Source: Burkholderiales bacterium
GTDB lineage: Bacteria; Pseudomonadota; Gammaproteobacteria; Burkholderiales; Burkholderiaceae_E
DNA: 64,000 bases
Assembly (NCBI GenBank): GCA_003577305.1
Contig: QEVL01000007.1
Coordinates: 1 to 64,000, forward strand
Direction of reading: 5' to 3'
Part shown: piece by piece, positions 48,325 to 60,527 of the stretch
How positions within the stretch are numbered: the stretch's first letter is position 1
Layout of the letters: every line of letters begins with the position of its first letter
Program-made: the position numbers and the translations under genes
Notes under the pieces: generated by a model
Seen by the model: only the letters and a program-made list of their open reading frames with translations
Databases searched by the model: none
What the model was told of the DNA's origin: nothing

Positions 48325-49584
48325 TCAGCGCTCCGCCATCGCCGCGTCGAGCCACTCGATCCAGTGCCGCACCGGGCTGCCGGTGCCGGCCTCGAGGTGC
48401 GCGAGGCAGCCGATGTTGGCCGACAGGATCAGCTCGGGGCTGCCCGCCTGCAGGTGGCCGAGCTTGCGTTCGCGCAGCTGGAGCGAAAGCGCCGGCTGCA
48501 GCACCGAATAGGTGCCTGCAGAGCCGCAGCACAGGTGCGACTCGGCCGCCACCAGGCGCTCGACGCCCAGTGCATCGAGCAGGCGCTCGACCTCGCCGCG
48601 GATGCGCTGGCCGTGCTGCAGCGTGCACGGCGGATGGAACACGACGCGCTCGGCCGCACCGGCGCGCGCACTCCTGCGCGCATCGACACGCGCGCGGATC
48701 GCGTCGATCGATCCGGCCAGTTGCGCCGGCAGCCACTCGGCGAGATCCTTCGTGGCCGCGACCACCCGCCGGGCCTTCGCCGCGTAGGCAGGGTCTTCGC
48801 GCAGCAGGTGCGCGTACTCCTTCACCATCGCGCCGCAGCCCGACGCGTTGATCACGATCGCCTCGGCGCCGCGTTCGAGGTGCGGCAGCCAGGCGTCGAT
48901 GTTGCGCCGCGCCTGCGCGAGCGCACCTTCGGTGTCGGCGAGGTGGTGGCGAATCGCGCCGCAGCAGCCCGAGCGCCGCTCGAGCACCGTCTCGATGCCC
49001 AGACGGTCGAGCACGCGCGCAGTGGCCGCGTCGATCGCGGGCATCATCGCCGGCTGCGTGCAACCGTTCAGGATCAGCACCTTGCGCGCGTGCGCAGCCC
49101 GCGGCCAGGCGCCCGCGGGCCGGCGCGCCGGCACCTTGTCGCGCAGCACCGCCGGAAGCAGCGGGCGCAGCATCTGCCCGATGCGCATCGCCGGATCGAA
49201 CAGCCAGCGCCGCGTGAGCGCTTCGCGCAACGCGAACCGGAGCAGGCGCTCGCCCGCCGGCCGACGCACCCGTTCCTCGACCAGCTTGCGGCCCACGTCG
49301 ACCAGGTGCCCGTACTCGACGCCCGACGGGCAGGTGGTCTCGCAGTTGCGGCAGGTGAGGCAGCGATCGAGGTGCGCGAGCGTCGAAGGGCCGGGTCCGA
49401 CGCCCTCGGCCACCTGCTTGATCAGGTAGATGCGCCCGCGAGGCGAATCGAGCTCGCTGCCGAGCAGCTGGTAGGTCGGGCAGGTCGCCAGGCAGAAGCC
49501 GCAGTGCACGCACTTGCGCAGGATCGACTCGGCCTCGGCCCCGTCGGCGGTGCCCTTCAGCCAGTCGGCGAGATGCGTTTCCAT
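48325..49584 (-). CDS. glcF: Glycolate oxidase iron-sulfur subunit
   Basis: A 419-residue GlcF passing electrons from the flavin subunits to the quinone pool. Two 4Fe-4S motifs are present: CVHCGFCLATCPTY near residue 22 and CLTCRNCETTCPSG near residue 72. Two CCG-type domains follow (NGCTQP, RSGCCGAIRHH; HPPCTLQHGQR, SHLCCGSAGTYS). The ATG at 49584 is 2 nt after the glcE stop. It completes the glcDEF operon. Confidence 0.96.
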   Translation of the reverse strand: METHLADWLKGTADGAEAESILRKCVHCGFCLATCPTYQLLGSELDSPRGRIYLIKQVAEGVGPGPSTLAHLDRCLTCRNCETTCPSGVEYGHLVDVGRKLVEERVRRPAGERLLRFALREALTRRWLFDPAMRIGQMLRPLLPAVLRDKVPARRPAGAWPRAAHARKVLILNGCTQPAMMPAIDAATARVLDRLGIETVLERRSGCCGAIRHHLADTEGALAQARRNIDAWLPHLERGAEAIVINASGCGAMVKEYAHLLREDPAYAAKARRVVAATKDLAEWLPAQLAGSIDAIRARVDARRSARAGAAERVVFHPPCTLQHGQRIRGEVERLLDALGVERLVAAESHLCCGSAGTYSVLQPALSLQLRERKLGHLQAGSPELILSANIGCLAHLEAGTGSPVRHWIEWLDAAMAER

Positions 49585-49586
49585 CT

Positions 49587-50678
49587 TCAGAGGTCGGGGT
49601 ACATGCGGCCGGGGTTGAAGATCCGGGCCGGATCGAACGCGTCTTTCAGGCGCCGCTGCAGCGCCGCGTTGATCGGCGCGAGCGGATGGAACACGCCGGC
49701 CGCGCGATCGCCGCCGCGAAACAGCGTCGCGGTGCCGCCCAGGCGGGACACGGCCGCGCGCACGGTTTCGGCGGATGCATCGCTGCGCAGCCAGCGCAGC
49801 GCGCCGCCCCACTCGAACATGCGCGCCCCCGGCAGGTCGACCACCGGTGCGGTCGCGGGCAGAGACAGTCGCCACAGCGGTTGCGCACCGTCGAAGAAGG
49901 CATCGGTCTGTTCGCGCACGCCCGCCCAGTACGCCCTCGCCTGCGCCGGATCGAGCCGCGCGGTGCCGTGCTCGCGCTCGAAGCGCGCGACGGCGGCCTC
50001 GACCGCCGCCGCGGCGCCCGACAGGCGCAGGCTGAGCACGCCTTCGCACCAGGCGCTGGCCGACAGCGGCAGCGGCTGGCCGCCCCACTCGTTCACCGCG
50101 CGCAGCGCGCCCGCCTCGTCGATCGGCAGGCGCAGGCTGGCCTCTGCCGCCGGCAGCGGCAGCACCTTCAGCGACACTTCGAGGATCGGCCCGAGGATGC
50201 CGAGCGAGCCGCAGGCGAGCCGCGATACGTCGTAGCCGGCCACGTTCTTCATCACCTGGCCACCGAAGCGCAGTTCGCGACCGGCCGCATCGAGCAGCGT
50301 GGCGCCGAGCACGAAATCGCGCGCCGCGCCGGCGCTCGCGCGGCGCGGGCCCGACAGCCCGGCGGCGATCACCCCGCCGATCGTGGCCGCCGCACCGAAC
50401 GCGGGAGGCTCGAACGCCAGCATCTGTCCGCGCTCGGCCAGGGCTGCCTCGACTTCGGCCAGCGGCGTGCCGCATCGCGCGGTGATCACCAGTTCGGTGG
50501 GCTCGTAGCCGACGATGCCGTGCCAGCCGCGCATCTCGAGCGGCTCGCCCGCCTGCGGCTGGCCGTAGAAGTCCTTGGTGCCGCCGCCGCGAATGCACAG
50601 CGGCGTGCGCGCTGCGGCCGCCGCGCGCACGCGATCGCGCAGCTCGGCCAGCGCCGGATCGGAGGCGGGCGCGCTCAT
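49587..50678 (-). CDS. glcE: Glycolate oxidase subunit GlcE (FAD-binding)
   Basis: A 363-residue truncated relative of GlcD. The PCMH FAD domain begins with LCIRGGGTKDFYG and continues through ITARCGTPLAEVEAAL and FGAAATIGGVIAAGLSGPRR. The motif VMKNVAGYDVSRLACGSLGILG is typical of GlcE. It ends with the shared sequence FDPARIFNPGRMYPDL. The ATG shares one base with the glcD stop (TGATG). Confidence 0.95.
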   Translation of the reverse strand: MSAPASDPALAELRDRVRAAAAARTPLCIRGGGTKDFYGQPQAGEPLEMRGWHGIVGYEPTELVITARCGTPLAEVEAALAERGQMLAFEPPAFGAAATIGGVIAAGLSGPRRASAGAARDFVLGATLLDAAGRELRFGGQVMKNVAGYDVSRLACGSLGILGPILEVSLKVLPLPAAEASLRLPIDEAGALRAVNEWGGQPLPLSASAWCEGVLSLRLSGAAAAVEAAVARFEREHGTARLDPAQARAYWAGVREQTDAFFDGAQPLWRLSLPATAPVVDLPGARMFEWGGALRWLRSDASAETVRAAVSRLGGTATLFRGGDRAAGVFHPLAPINAALQRRLKDAFDPARIFNPGRMYPDL

Positions 50679-52258
50679 CAGAAGCGCGGCAGCTCGGCGA
50701 ACGCCAGCCGCCCGCCGTGCACGTGCACCTTGCCGTACTCGGCGCAGCGCGCCAGCGTGGGAATCGCCTTGCCCGGATTGAGCAGCCCCGGCGGATCGAA
50801 CGCGTGCTTGACCGCGGAGAACACCGCGAGTTCCTCGCGCGAGAACTGCACGCACATGGAGTCGAGCTTTTCGATGCCCACGCCGTGCTCGCCGGTGATC
50901 GTGCCGCCGAACTCGACGCTGCGCTCGAGGATCTCGGCGCCGAAACGTTCGGCGCGCTGCCACTCGTCGGGATCGTTGGCGTCGAACAGGATCAGCGGGT
51001 GCAGGTTGCCGTCGCCCGCGTGGAACACGTTCATGCAGCGCAGCCGGTACTTCTCCTCCATCGCCGCGATCGCCGCGAGCATGCGGCCGATGTTGCGGCG
51101 CGGAATGGTGCCGTCCATGCAGTAGTAGTCGGGCGACAGGCGCCCCGCGGCCGGAAACGCGTTCTTGCGCCCCGACCAGAACAGCAGCCGCTCGGCTTCG
51201 GACTCCGACACGCGGATGCCGGTGGCACCCGACTCGCGCAGCACCTGCACGATGCGGGCCACGTCGTCGGCCACCTCCTCGGGCGTGCCGTCGGACTCGG
51301 CGAGCAGGATCGCCGCCGCCCCGAGGTCGTAGCCGGCGTGCACGAACTCCTCGACCGCCACGGTGGCCTTGCTGTCCATCATCTCGAGGCCGGCCGGAAT
51401 GATGCCGGCCGCGATGATGTGCGCCACCGCATCGCCCGCGGTGACCACGTCGTCGAACGATGCCATGACGACGCGCGCGAGCGGCGGCACCGGCACCAGC
51501 TTCACGGTGATCTCGGTGACGATCGCGAGCATGCCCTCGGAGCCGATCATCGGCGCGAGCATGTCGAGGCCCGGCGCATCGAGCGCCTCGGTGCCGAACT
51601 CGACGAACTCTCCGTCGATCGTGAGCGCGCGCACGCGCAGCACGTTGTGCACCGTGAGCCCGTACTTCAGGCAGTGCACGCCGCCCGAGTTCTCGGCGAC
51701 GTTGCCGCCGATCGTGCAGGCGATCTGCGACGAGGGATCGGGCGCGTAGTACAGGCCGTGCGGCGCCGCGGCGTCGGAGATCGCGAGATTGCGCACGCCC
51801 GGCTGCACGCGCGCGATGCGCGCCAGCGGGTCGATCGAGAGGATGCGGTTGAACTTCGCCATCGACAGCACGATGCCCGACGCGTGCGGCATCGACCCGC
51901 CCGACAGGCTGGTGCCGGCGCCGCGCGCGACGATCGGCACGTCGAGTTCGCGGCACGCCTTCAGCAAGGCCTGCACCTGTTCCACCGTCTCGGGCAGCAC
52001 CACCACCATCGGCAGTTGCCGGAACGCGGACAGTCCGTCGCATTCGTAGGGGCGCGTGTCCTCCTCGCGGTACAGCAGGCAATGCGCCGGAACGATCGAG
52101 CGCAGGCGCTCGACCACCTCGCGCTGGCGCGCGGCGCCGGGCGGCGCGGTGAGGTCTGCGTGGCGGTCGGCCGCGGCTCGTGCGACCGTGTCGGGAAGAT
52201 CGGCGGATGGCGACTGCACTGGTCTTGCGATGGGCGGATTCATGGGCCGGGCTGTCAT
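50678..52258 (-). CDS. glcD: Glycolate oxidase subunit GlcD
   Basis: A roughly 526-residue flavoprotein oxidising glycolate (and D-lactate) to glyoxylate. PYECDGLSAFRQLP, VARGAGTSLSGGSMPH, the FAD-binding stretch YYAPDPSSQIACTIGGNV and CLKYGLTVHNVL closely follow E. coli GlcD. The C-terminal domain has NVFHAGDGNLHPLILFD and GEHGVGIEKL. Starts at 52258 (ATG) or 52243 (ATG) are both possible; the longer in-frame start at 52312 lies within the gcv leader region. It heads glcDEF, divergent from the glycine riboswitch. Confidence 0.95.
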   Translation of the reverse strand: MTARPMNPPIARPVQSPSADLPDTVARAAADRHADLTAPPGAARQREVVERLRSIVPAHCLLYREEDTRPYECDGLSAFRQLPMVVVLPETVEQVQALLKACRELDVPIVARGAGTSLSGGSMPHASGIVLSMAKFNRILSIDPLARIARVQPGVRNLAISDAAAPHGLYYAPDPSSQIACTIGGNVAENSGGVHCLKYGLTVHNVLRVRALTIDGEFVEFGTEALDAPGLDMLAPMIGSEGMLAIVTEITVKLVPVPPLARVVMASFDDVVTAGDAVAHIIAAGIIPAGLEMMDSKATVAVEEFVHAGYDLGAAAILLAESDGTPEEVADDVARIVQVLRESGATGIRVSESEAERLLFWSGRKNAFPAAGRLSPDYYCMDGTIPRRNIGRMLAAIAAMEEKYRLRCMNVFHAGDGNLHPLILFDANDPDEWQRAERFGAEILERSVEFGGTITGEHGVGIEKLDSMCVQFSREELAVFSAVKHAFDPPGLLNPGKAIPTLARCAEYGKVHVHGGRLAFAELPRF

Positions 52259-52297
52259 TGTGCCCGAACCCGGCCGATGCCCGTGTCCCTGATCAAT

Positions 52298-52326
52298 TTG
52301 ACACCGAAGCACCGGATTGGCACTCT
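52298..52326 (+). promoter_or_regulatory. Predicted promoter for the gcv riboswitch-gcvHPT transcript
   Basis: A perfect -35 TTGACA (52298-52303) is followed after 17 nt by a poor -10 position (CACTCT, 52321-52326). The expected transcript start is just ahead of the first aptamer (52342). The -35 overlaps a short TCAAtTTGA inverted repeat. The glcD promoter must lie in the same 80 nt on the other strand. Confidence 0.5.
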
Positions 52327-52341
52327 TTGCGCCAGCCGGAC

Positions 52342-52556
52342 AACCGCTGTGGGAGAGACCGCGCGCACCGAGCGAGGCTCGGTGCGGCGCGGCGCCGAAG
52401 GTGTATCGCCCCGGAAACTCTCAGGCAAAAGGACTGCAGCGGTTCGGCTCTCTGGAGAGTAGGCGCGCGACGGGCGGTCGTGGCGACTGCGGCGTGCGCC
52501 TCGCCGAAGGAAACAGGCGCCCGCGCGCTGAATGTCTCAGGCAAACGGACAGAGGG
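52342..52556 (+). promoter_or_regulatory. Tandem glycine riboswitch (gcvT element)
   Basis: Two consecutive glycine aptamers. Aptamer 1: P1 is AACCGCTG (52342-52349) with CAGCGGTT (52437-52444), enclosing GGGAGAGACC, GGCGCCGAAGG and ACTCTCAGGCAAAAGGAC. Aptamer 2 (about 52448-52556) has CTCTGGAGAGTAGG, TCGCCGAAGGAAACAGGCG and TGTCTCAGGCAAACGGACAG, with CTCT/AGAG closing P1. These conserved blocks (CCGAAGG, CTCAGGCAAA, GGAC) are unmistakable. Known members turn on glycine cleavage genes when glycine is plentiful. A 9-bp stem directly downstream can hide the gcvH SD. Confidence 0.95.
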
Positions 52557-52606
52557 GGCTTCGGATCAACCACGGGCCGCGACGCGGCCGCCTTCGGAGC
52601 CCGATC

Positions 52607-52993
52607 TTGGACAATCCCGCCAATCTCCGCTACACGGCGTCGCACGAGTGGCTTCGACCCGAAGCCGACGGCAGCGCTACCGTGGGCATCACTTTCCACG
52701 CCCAGGACGCACTGGGCGAACTGGTCTACGTCGAATTGCCCGAAGTCGGGCGCCAACTGGCTCAGGGCGAATCCTGCGTCGTCGTCGAATCGACCAAGGC
52801 GGCTTCCGACGTCTACGCGCCGGTGGCCGGTGAAGTGCTCGAAGTGAACCCGGCGCTCGCCGAAGCACCGCAGACGGTCAACGAGTCGCCGTTCGACAAG
52901 GGTTGGCTGTTTCGCATGCGTCCGTCCGAGCCGGCCCAGATCGACGCGCTGCTCGACGCCGCCGCCTACGCGGCCGGCCCGGGCGCCGGCTGA
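52607..52993 (+). CDS. gcvH: Glycine cleavage system H protein
   Basis: A 128-residue lipoyl carrier shuttling the aminomethyl group between GcvP, GcvT and the L protein. [16 protein letters not shown] at the start, [23 protein letters not shown], and the lipoylated lysine in [18 protein letters not shown] are all present. The start is TTG at 52607 with GGAG 8 nt upstream, which gives the standard N-terminus; an ATG at 52532 in the same frame lies inside riboswitch aptamer 2 and is rejected. First gene of gcvHPT. Confidence 0.95.
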   Translation: MDNPANLRYTASHEWLRPEADGSATVGITFHAQDALGELVYVELPEVGRQLAQGESCVVVESTKAASDVYAPVAGEVLEVNPALAEAPQTVNESPFDKGWLFRMRPSEPAQIDALLDAAAYAAGPGAG

Positions 52994-53086
52994 ACGCGCG
53001 GCAACGCGCAACCGGCGCGCGCCGCGCTCCCATCGATCCACCCCCACGCGGGGCGCAGTCCTGCGAGCCGCGACGGAGACCTGTCC

Positions 53087-56049
<2,963 letters not shown>

Positions 56050-56053
<4 letters not shown>

Positions 56054-57201
56054 ACCAGCCTGCGCAGGAAACCCTGCGGCGCATTCCGCTGCACGCGCTG
56101 CACGCCGGGTACGGTGCGAAGTTCGGCGCGTTCGCCGGCTACGAGATGCCGATCCAGTATCCGGCGGGGCTGAAGGCCGAGCACCTGCACACCCGCGAGC
56201 GCGCCAGCCTGTTCGACGTCTCGCACATGGGGCAATTGCGCATCCGCGCCGACGACGGACGGCCGCAGACGCTGTACGCGCAGCTCGAAGCGGCGCTGCC
56301 GGTCGATTTCGACGACTGGCCGCACGCGGCGCAGCGCTATTCGCTGTTGCTCAACGAGCGCGGCGGCATCGACGACGACCTGATGCTGGCGCACCTGGTC
56401 GACGGCGCGCGCGCCGAGGTGCGCATGGTGGTCAATGCCGGCAATCGCGACGCCGACCTGGCCACGCTGCGCAGCCGCTGCCCGCAGTTGCGCATCGAGT
56501 GGGTCGATGCGGCGCTGGTCGCGCTGCAGGGGCCGGCCGCCGAGGCGGCGCTCGCCGCGCTCGACCCGGCGGCGGCGTCGCTGCGCTTCATGCAGGCAGC
56601 CACGCTGCGGCTGCTCGGCGCCGACTGCTTCGCGACCCGCTCGGGCTACACCGGCGAGGACGGTTACGAGATCTCGCTGCCGCTCGCGCAGGCCGAAGCG
56701 ATCGTGCGGCGCCTGCTCGCCGACCCGGCGGTGCGGCTGGCCGGACTGGGCGCGCGCGACACGCTGCGGCTCGAGGCGGGCCTGCCGCTGCACGGCAGCG
56801 ACATCGACGCCACGACCACGCCGGTGGAGTCGGGCCTGTCCTTCGCAATCCCGAAGTCGCGCCGCAGCGGCGGCGCGAAAGCCGGCGGCTTTCCGGGCGC
56901 GGCGACGATCCTCGGGCAACTCGCCGCGGGCACGCCGCGCAGGCTCGCCGGCCTGGTCTCGCGCGAACCGGTGCCGATCCGCGCACATGCGGCGATCGTC
57001 ACGCCCGACGAGCGCGTCGTGGGCGAAGTCACCAGCGGAACGATCTCGCCGACGCTCGGGCACCCGGTGATGCTCGCGCGCATCGAGCGCAGCGCGCTCG
57101 ACGGCGCGGCGCAGACGCCGCTGCGCGCGGTGGTGCGCGATCGCCGGCCCGGCGTCACTCCTGCGCCGCTGCCGTTCGTGCCCAAGCGCTACAAGCGCTG
57201 A
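56050..57201 (+). CDS. gcvT: Aminomethyltransferase (glycine cleavage T protein)
   Basis: A 383-residue THF-dependent enzyme releasing ammonia and forming methylene-[42 protein letters not shown], the folate-binding [12 protein letters not shown] and [11 protein letters not shown] are conserved, with [13 protein letters not shown] near the end. The order H-P-T differs from the E. coli order T-H-P. The start overlaps the gcvP stop (ATGA). An aap transporter operon follows after 40 nt. Confidence 0.96.
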
Positions 57202-57241
57202 GCGCAGGCCCGCTGGCCATTGCACGACGGGGAGCATCGAC

Positions 57242-58255
57242 ATGATCCGGATCCGTCTCGCCGCGCTGCTGGCAGCGGCCGCGCTGTTCGCGCCGTCGCT
57301 GGCCCCGGCCGGCACCACTCTCGACGCGATCAGGCACAGGGGCGCATTGCGCTGCGGGGTCAACACCGGACTGGTCGGTTTCTCGGCACCCGACAGCCAG
57401 GGCGTCTGGCACGGCATCGACGCCGACTTCTGCCGCGCGGTGGCGGCAGTGATCCTGGGCAATGCGAACAAGGTGCAGTTCGTGCCGACCAACGCGTCGA
57501 ACCGCTTCACCGTGCTGCAGTCGGGTGAGGTCGACATCCTGTCGCGCAACACCACCTGGACCGCGAGCCGCGACGCGACGCTGGGCGCGGTGTTCGTCGG
57601 CACGATCTTCTACGACGGCCAGGGCTTCATGGTGAAGAAGTCTTCCGACGTGAAGAGCGCCACGCAACTCGACGGTGCCACGGTCTGCGTGCTGCCGGGT
57701 ACCACCACCGAACTGAACCTGAGCGACTACTTCCGAACGAAGAAAATGAGCTTTCGCCCGGTGGTGGTCAGCGAACTGCAGCAGATCGAGCAGGCGTTCT
57801 TCTCCGGTCGCTGCGACGTGTTCACCACCGACATCTCGGGGCTGGCCGCGACGAGGCTGAAGGCGACGAACAGGGACGACTACCTGATCCTGCCCGAGGC
57901 GATCTCGAAGGAGCCGCTGGGCCCGCTGGTGCGACGCGGCGACTGGGAGTACTTCACCATCGTCAAGTGGACGCTGTTCGGACTGATCGAAGCCGAGGAG
58001 TACGGCGTCGCCTCGACCAACGTCGACCGGCTGAAAGCGCAGAGCAGGGAGCCGCCGATCCAGCGGCTGGTCGGCACCTCGGGCGACATCGGCAAGAGCC
58101 TCGGGCTCGACAACGACTGGCTGGTGCGCGCGATCAGGGCGGTGGGCAACTACGGCGAAATGTACCAGCGCAACATCGGCCCGATCGGCATCGCTCGCGG
58201 CGTGAACGCGCAATGGCGCGACGGCGGCCTGATGTACGCGCCGCCGATCCGCTGA
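57242..58255 (+). CDS. aapJ: General L-amino acid ABC transporter, substrate-binding protein
   Basis: A 337-residue periplasmic protein with a signal peptide (about 1-23, ending APAG). GALRCGVNTGLVGFSAPDSQG, the DILSRNTTWTASRDA segment, GQGFMVKK and CVLPGTTTELNLSDYF are AapJ/BztA hallmarks. GGGGAGC precedes the ATG. These systems take up a broad range of L-amino acids including glutamate and aspartate. The first gene of aapJQMP, just downstream of gcvT. About 70 nt separates it from the damaged aapQ. Confidence 0.94.
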   Translation: MIRIRLAALLAAAALFAPSLAPAGTTLDAIRHRGALRCGVNTGLVGFSAPDSQGVWHGIDADFCRAVAAVILGNANKVQFVPTNASNRFTVLQSGEVDILSRNTTWTASRDATLGAVFVGTIFYDGQGFMVKKSSDVKSATQLDGATVCVLPGTTTELNLSDYFRTKKMSFRPVVVSELQQIEQAFFSGRCDVFTTDISGLAATRLKATNRDDYLILPEAISKEPLGPLVRRGDWEYFTIVKWTLFGLIEAEEYGVASTNVDRLKAQSREPPIQRLVGTSGDIGKSLGLDNDWLVRAIRAVGNYGEMYQRNIGPIGIARGVNAQWRDGGLMYAPPIR

Positions 58256-58325
58256 ACGCGATCGCGTCGGCCGAGAGTCCGTCCCCGCCACCGCCGCGGC
58301 TGCGCGCTCCCCGGGACGATCGCAG

Positions 58326-59442
58326 GTGTTCACGAGCGAGCGTGTCCGCGCCATCGCCTATCAGGCCCTGCTGCTGGCGGCGGTCGTCGGCATCGGCTGG
58401 TTGCTGGTCGTTGCTGGTCGCCAACACCCTGTACAACCTCTCGACGCGCCAGATCCAGGTCGGCTTCGGTTTCCTGTCGCGCGAAGCCGGCTTCGAGATC
58501 GCCGAGAGCCCGATCGTCTTCGATCCCTCGAACAGCTACGGCCGGGCATTCCTGGTCGGGCTGCTGAACACGCTGCGGATATCGGCGCTGGGGATCGTCG
58601 GCGCGACGCTGCTCGGCACGCTGATCGGCATCGCCCGCCTGTCGTCGAACTGGCTGGTGGCGCGCCTGGCCAGCGCGTACGTGGAGTTCGTGCGCAACGT
58701 GATCACCGAGTTGCTGCCGCCGGTGCGCGAGGCGATCGCCTTCGGCGACCTGGTCTTCCTGAGCCAGCGCGGGCTGCGCTACGCGTGGCCGCAGGCCGCG
58801 CCCGGCTGGAGCGCGGCCGGGTGGGCGTTCGCCGCCGCCGTCGTGCTCGCCCTGGCGTGGCGCGCGCTCGCTTCGCGGCGGCAGCGCGCGACCGGCGCGC
58901 AGTGGCCGGTTCTGTGGCCCTCGCTGGGGCTGCTGCTCCTGCTGCCGGTCGGCGCGTGGCTGGCCGGCGGCGCACCGACGCAAGTCGATCTGCCACGGCT
59001 CGGAGGTTTCGACTTCCGCGGCGGGCGATCGCTGTCGCCCGAATTCATCGCGCTGCTCGTCGGGCTGTCCACCTACACCGCGGCCTTCATCGCCGAGGTG
59101 GTGCGCGGCGGAATCCTGTCGGTGCCGCGCGGCCAGGCCGAGGCCGCGATGGCACTCGGCCTGAAGCCGGGCCAGCGCCTGCGGCTGGTGACGATGCCGC
59201 AGGCGCTGCGCGTGATCATCCCGCCGCTCACCAGCCAGTACCTGAACCTCACCAAGAACTCGTCGCTGGCGGTGGCGATCGGCTACCCGGACCTGGTGGC
59301 GGTGGCCAACACCACGATGAACCAGACCGGCCAGGCGATCGAGGCGATCGCGATCCTGATGGCGGTCTACCTGGCGATCAGCCTGGCGATCTCGCTGATG
59401 ATGAACTGGTACGCGGCGCGCACGCGCCTGGTCGAGCGCTGA
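58326..59442 (+). pseudogene. aapQ: Amino-acid ABC transporter permease AapQ, frameshifted
   Basis: The N-terminal codons from GTG 58326 (FTSERVRAIAYQALLL..GIGWLLV) are in one frame and the rest (VANTLYNLSTRQIQVGFGF to AARTRLVER) in another. The break is a perfect 10-bp tandem repeat, ttgctggtcg at 58401-58410 and 58411-58420; removing one copy restores WLLVANTLY and a 368-codon gene. Permease motifs downstream are intact, including the EAA loop in GQAEAAMALGLKPGQRL. In addition, the segment VEFVRNVITELLPPVREAI lacks about 12 residues that relatives have after RN(I/V) (PLLLQ...FWY). Unless the repeat is a sequencing error the gene is inactive. Confidence 0.88.
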
Positions 59443-59464
59443 ACACCGGCCCGGCGACGACACG

Positions 59465-60508
59465 ATGAACCGGATCCGCGCCCAGCTCTTCTCGTCGCCG
59501 GCCAACTCGGCGCTGACGATCGCGACGCTCGCGCTGCTCGGCTGGGCGCTGCCCCCGGCCTTGCGCTGGTTGTTCCTCGACGCGGTCTGGGGGCATGCGC
59601 CGGCCTCGGCCTGCGACGCGGTGCGCGGCCAGGGCGCCTGCTGGGCGGTGGTCGCCGAGAAGTTCCGCTTCATGCTGTTCGCGGTCTACCCGTACGACGA
59701 GCAGTGGCGGCCGGCGATCGTGATCGTCATGCTGTGCGCCCTGCTCGTGCTCTCGGCGATGCGGCGTGCCTGGCGGCCCTGGCTCGCAGTGGTATGGGCC
59801 TTCGGCATCGCGGTCTCGTTCTGGCTGATGGGCGGCGGCGCCGGTCTCGTGCCGGTGCGCGCCGAGCAGTGGGGCGGACTGCCGGTCACGCTGATGCTGG
59901 CGATCTTCGGCGTGGCGTTCGCGTTTCCGCTGGGCGTGCTGCTGGCGCTGGGCCGGCGCTCGCAGCTGCCGATCGTGCGCTCGCTGTCGATCGTCTACAT
60001 CGAGGTAGTGCGTGGCGTGCCGCTGATCACCGTGCTCTTCATGGCCTCGGTGATGTTCGCGCTGTTCCTGCCCGAGGGCCTGCGCATCGGGCAATTGCTG
60101 CGCGCGCAGATCGCGATCATCCTGTTCGTCGCCGCGTACCTCGCCGAGGCGGTGCGCGGCGGCCTCGAGGCGGTGCCGCGCGGCCAGTACGAGGCCGCCG
60201 AGGCGCTCGGCCTGCCGTGGTCGAAGTCGATGGCGCTGGTGATCCTGCCGCAGGCGCTGAGAGTGGCGATTCCGTCGATCGTCAACAGCTTCATCTCGCT
60301 GTTCAAGGACACCTCGCTGGTGGTCATCATCGCGATCTACGACTTCGCGTACGCGGTGAAGAAATCGGTCGAGACCGACTTCGCGTGGAAGAAGTACTTC
60401 ATCGAGGCCTTCCTGTTCTCGATCGTCGTCTACTGGATCTTCTGCTTCGCGATGTCGAAATACAGCCAGTGGCTCGAGCGCGACCTCGCGCGTGGCGGGC
60501 ACGGCTGA
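59465..60508 (+). CDS. aapM: General L-amino acid ABC transporter, permease AapM
   Basis: A 347-residue membrane permease with an N-terminal helix and further helices from about residue 85 on. [21 protein letters not shown] is the conserved helix missing from aapQ; the EAA loop is [17 protein letters not shown], followed by [25 protein letters not shown]. It is intact and in frame. aapP begins 19 nt after its stop. Confidence 0.94.
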   Translation: MNRIRAQLFSSPANSALTIATLALLGWALPPALRWLFLDAVWGHAPASACDAVRGQGACWAVVAEKFRFMLFAVYPYDEQWRPAIVIVMLCALLVLSAMRRAWRPWLAVVWAFGIAVSFWLMGGGAGLVPVRAEQWGGLPVTLMLAIFGVAFAFPLGVLLALGRRSQLPIVRSLSIVYIEVVRGVPLITVLFMASVMFALFLPEGLRIGQLLRAQIAIILFVAAYLAEAVRGGLEAVPRGQYEAAEALGLPWSKSMALVILPQALRVAIPSIVNSFISLFKDTSLVVIIAIYDFAYAVKKSVETDFAWKKYFIEAFLFSIVVYWIFCFAMSKYSQWLERDLARGGHG

Positions 60509-60527
60509 GCACGCACGGGGGACGCAA

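Noticed and set aside
52291..52303. TCAAtTTGA inverted repeat as a GlcC-type operator for glcD
   Set aside because: Too short, and no glcC gene is in the window; overlaps the gcv -35 and may be chance.
52532..52606. ATG at 52532 as gcvH start
   Set aside because: It lies in riboswitch aptamer 2; TTG 52607 has a proper SD and yields the standard N-terminus.
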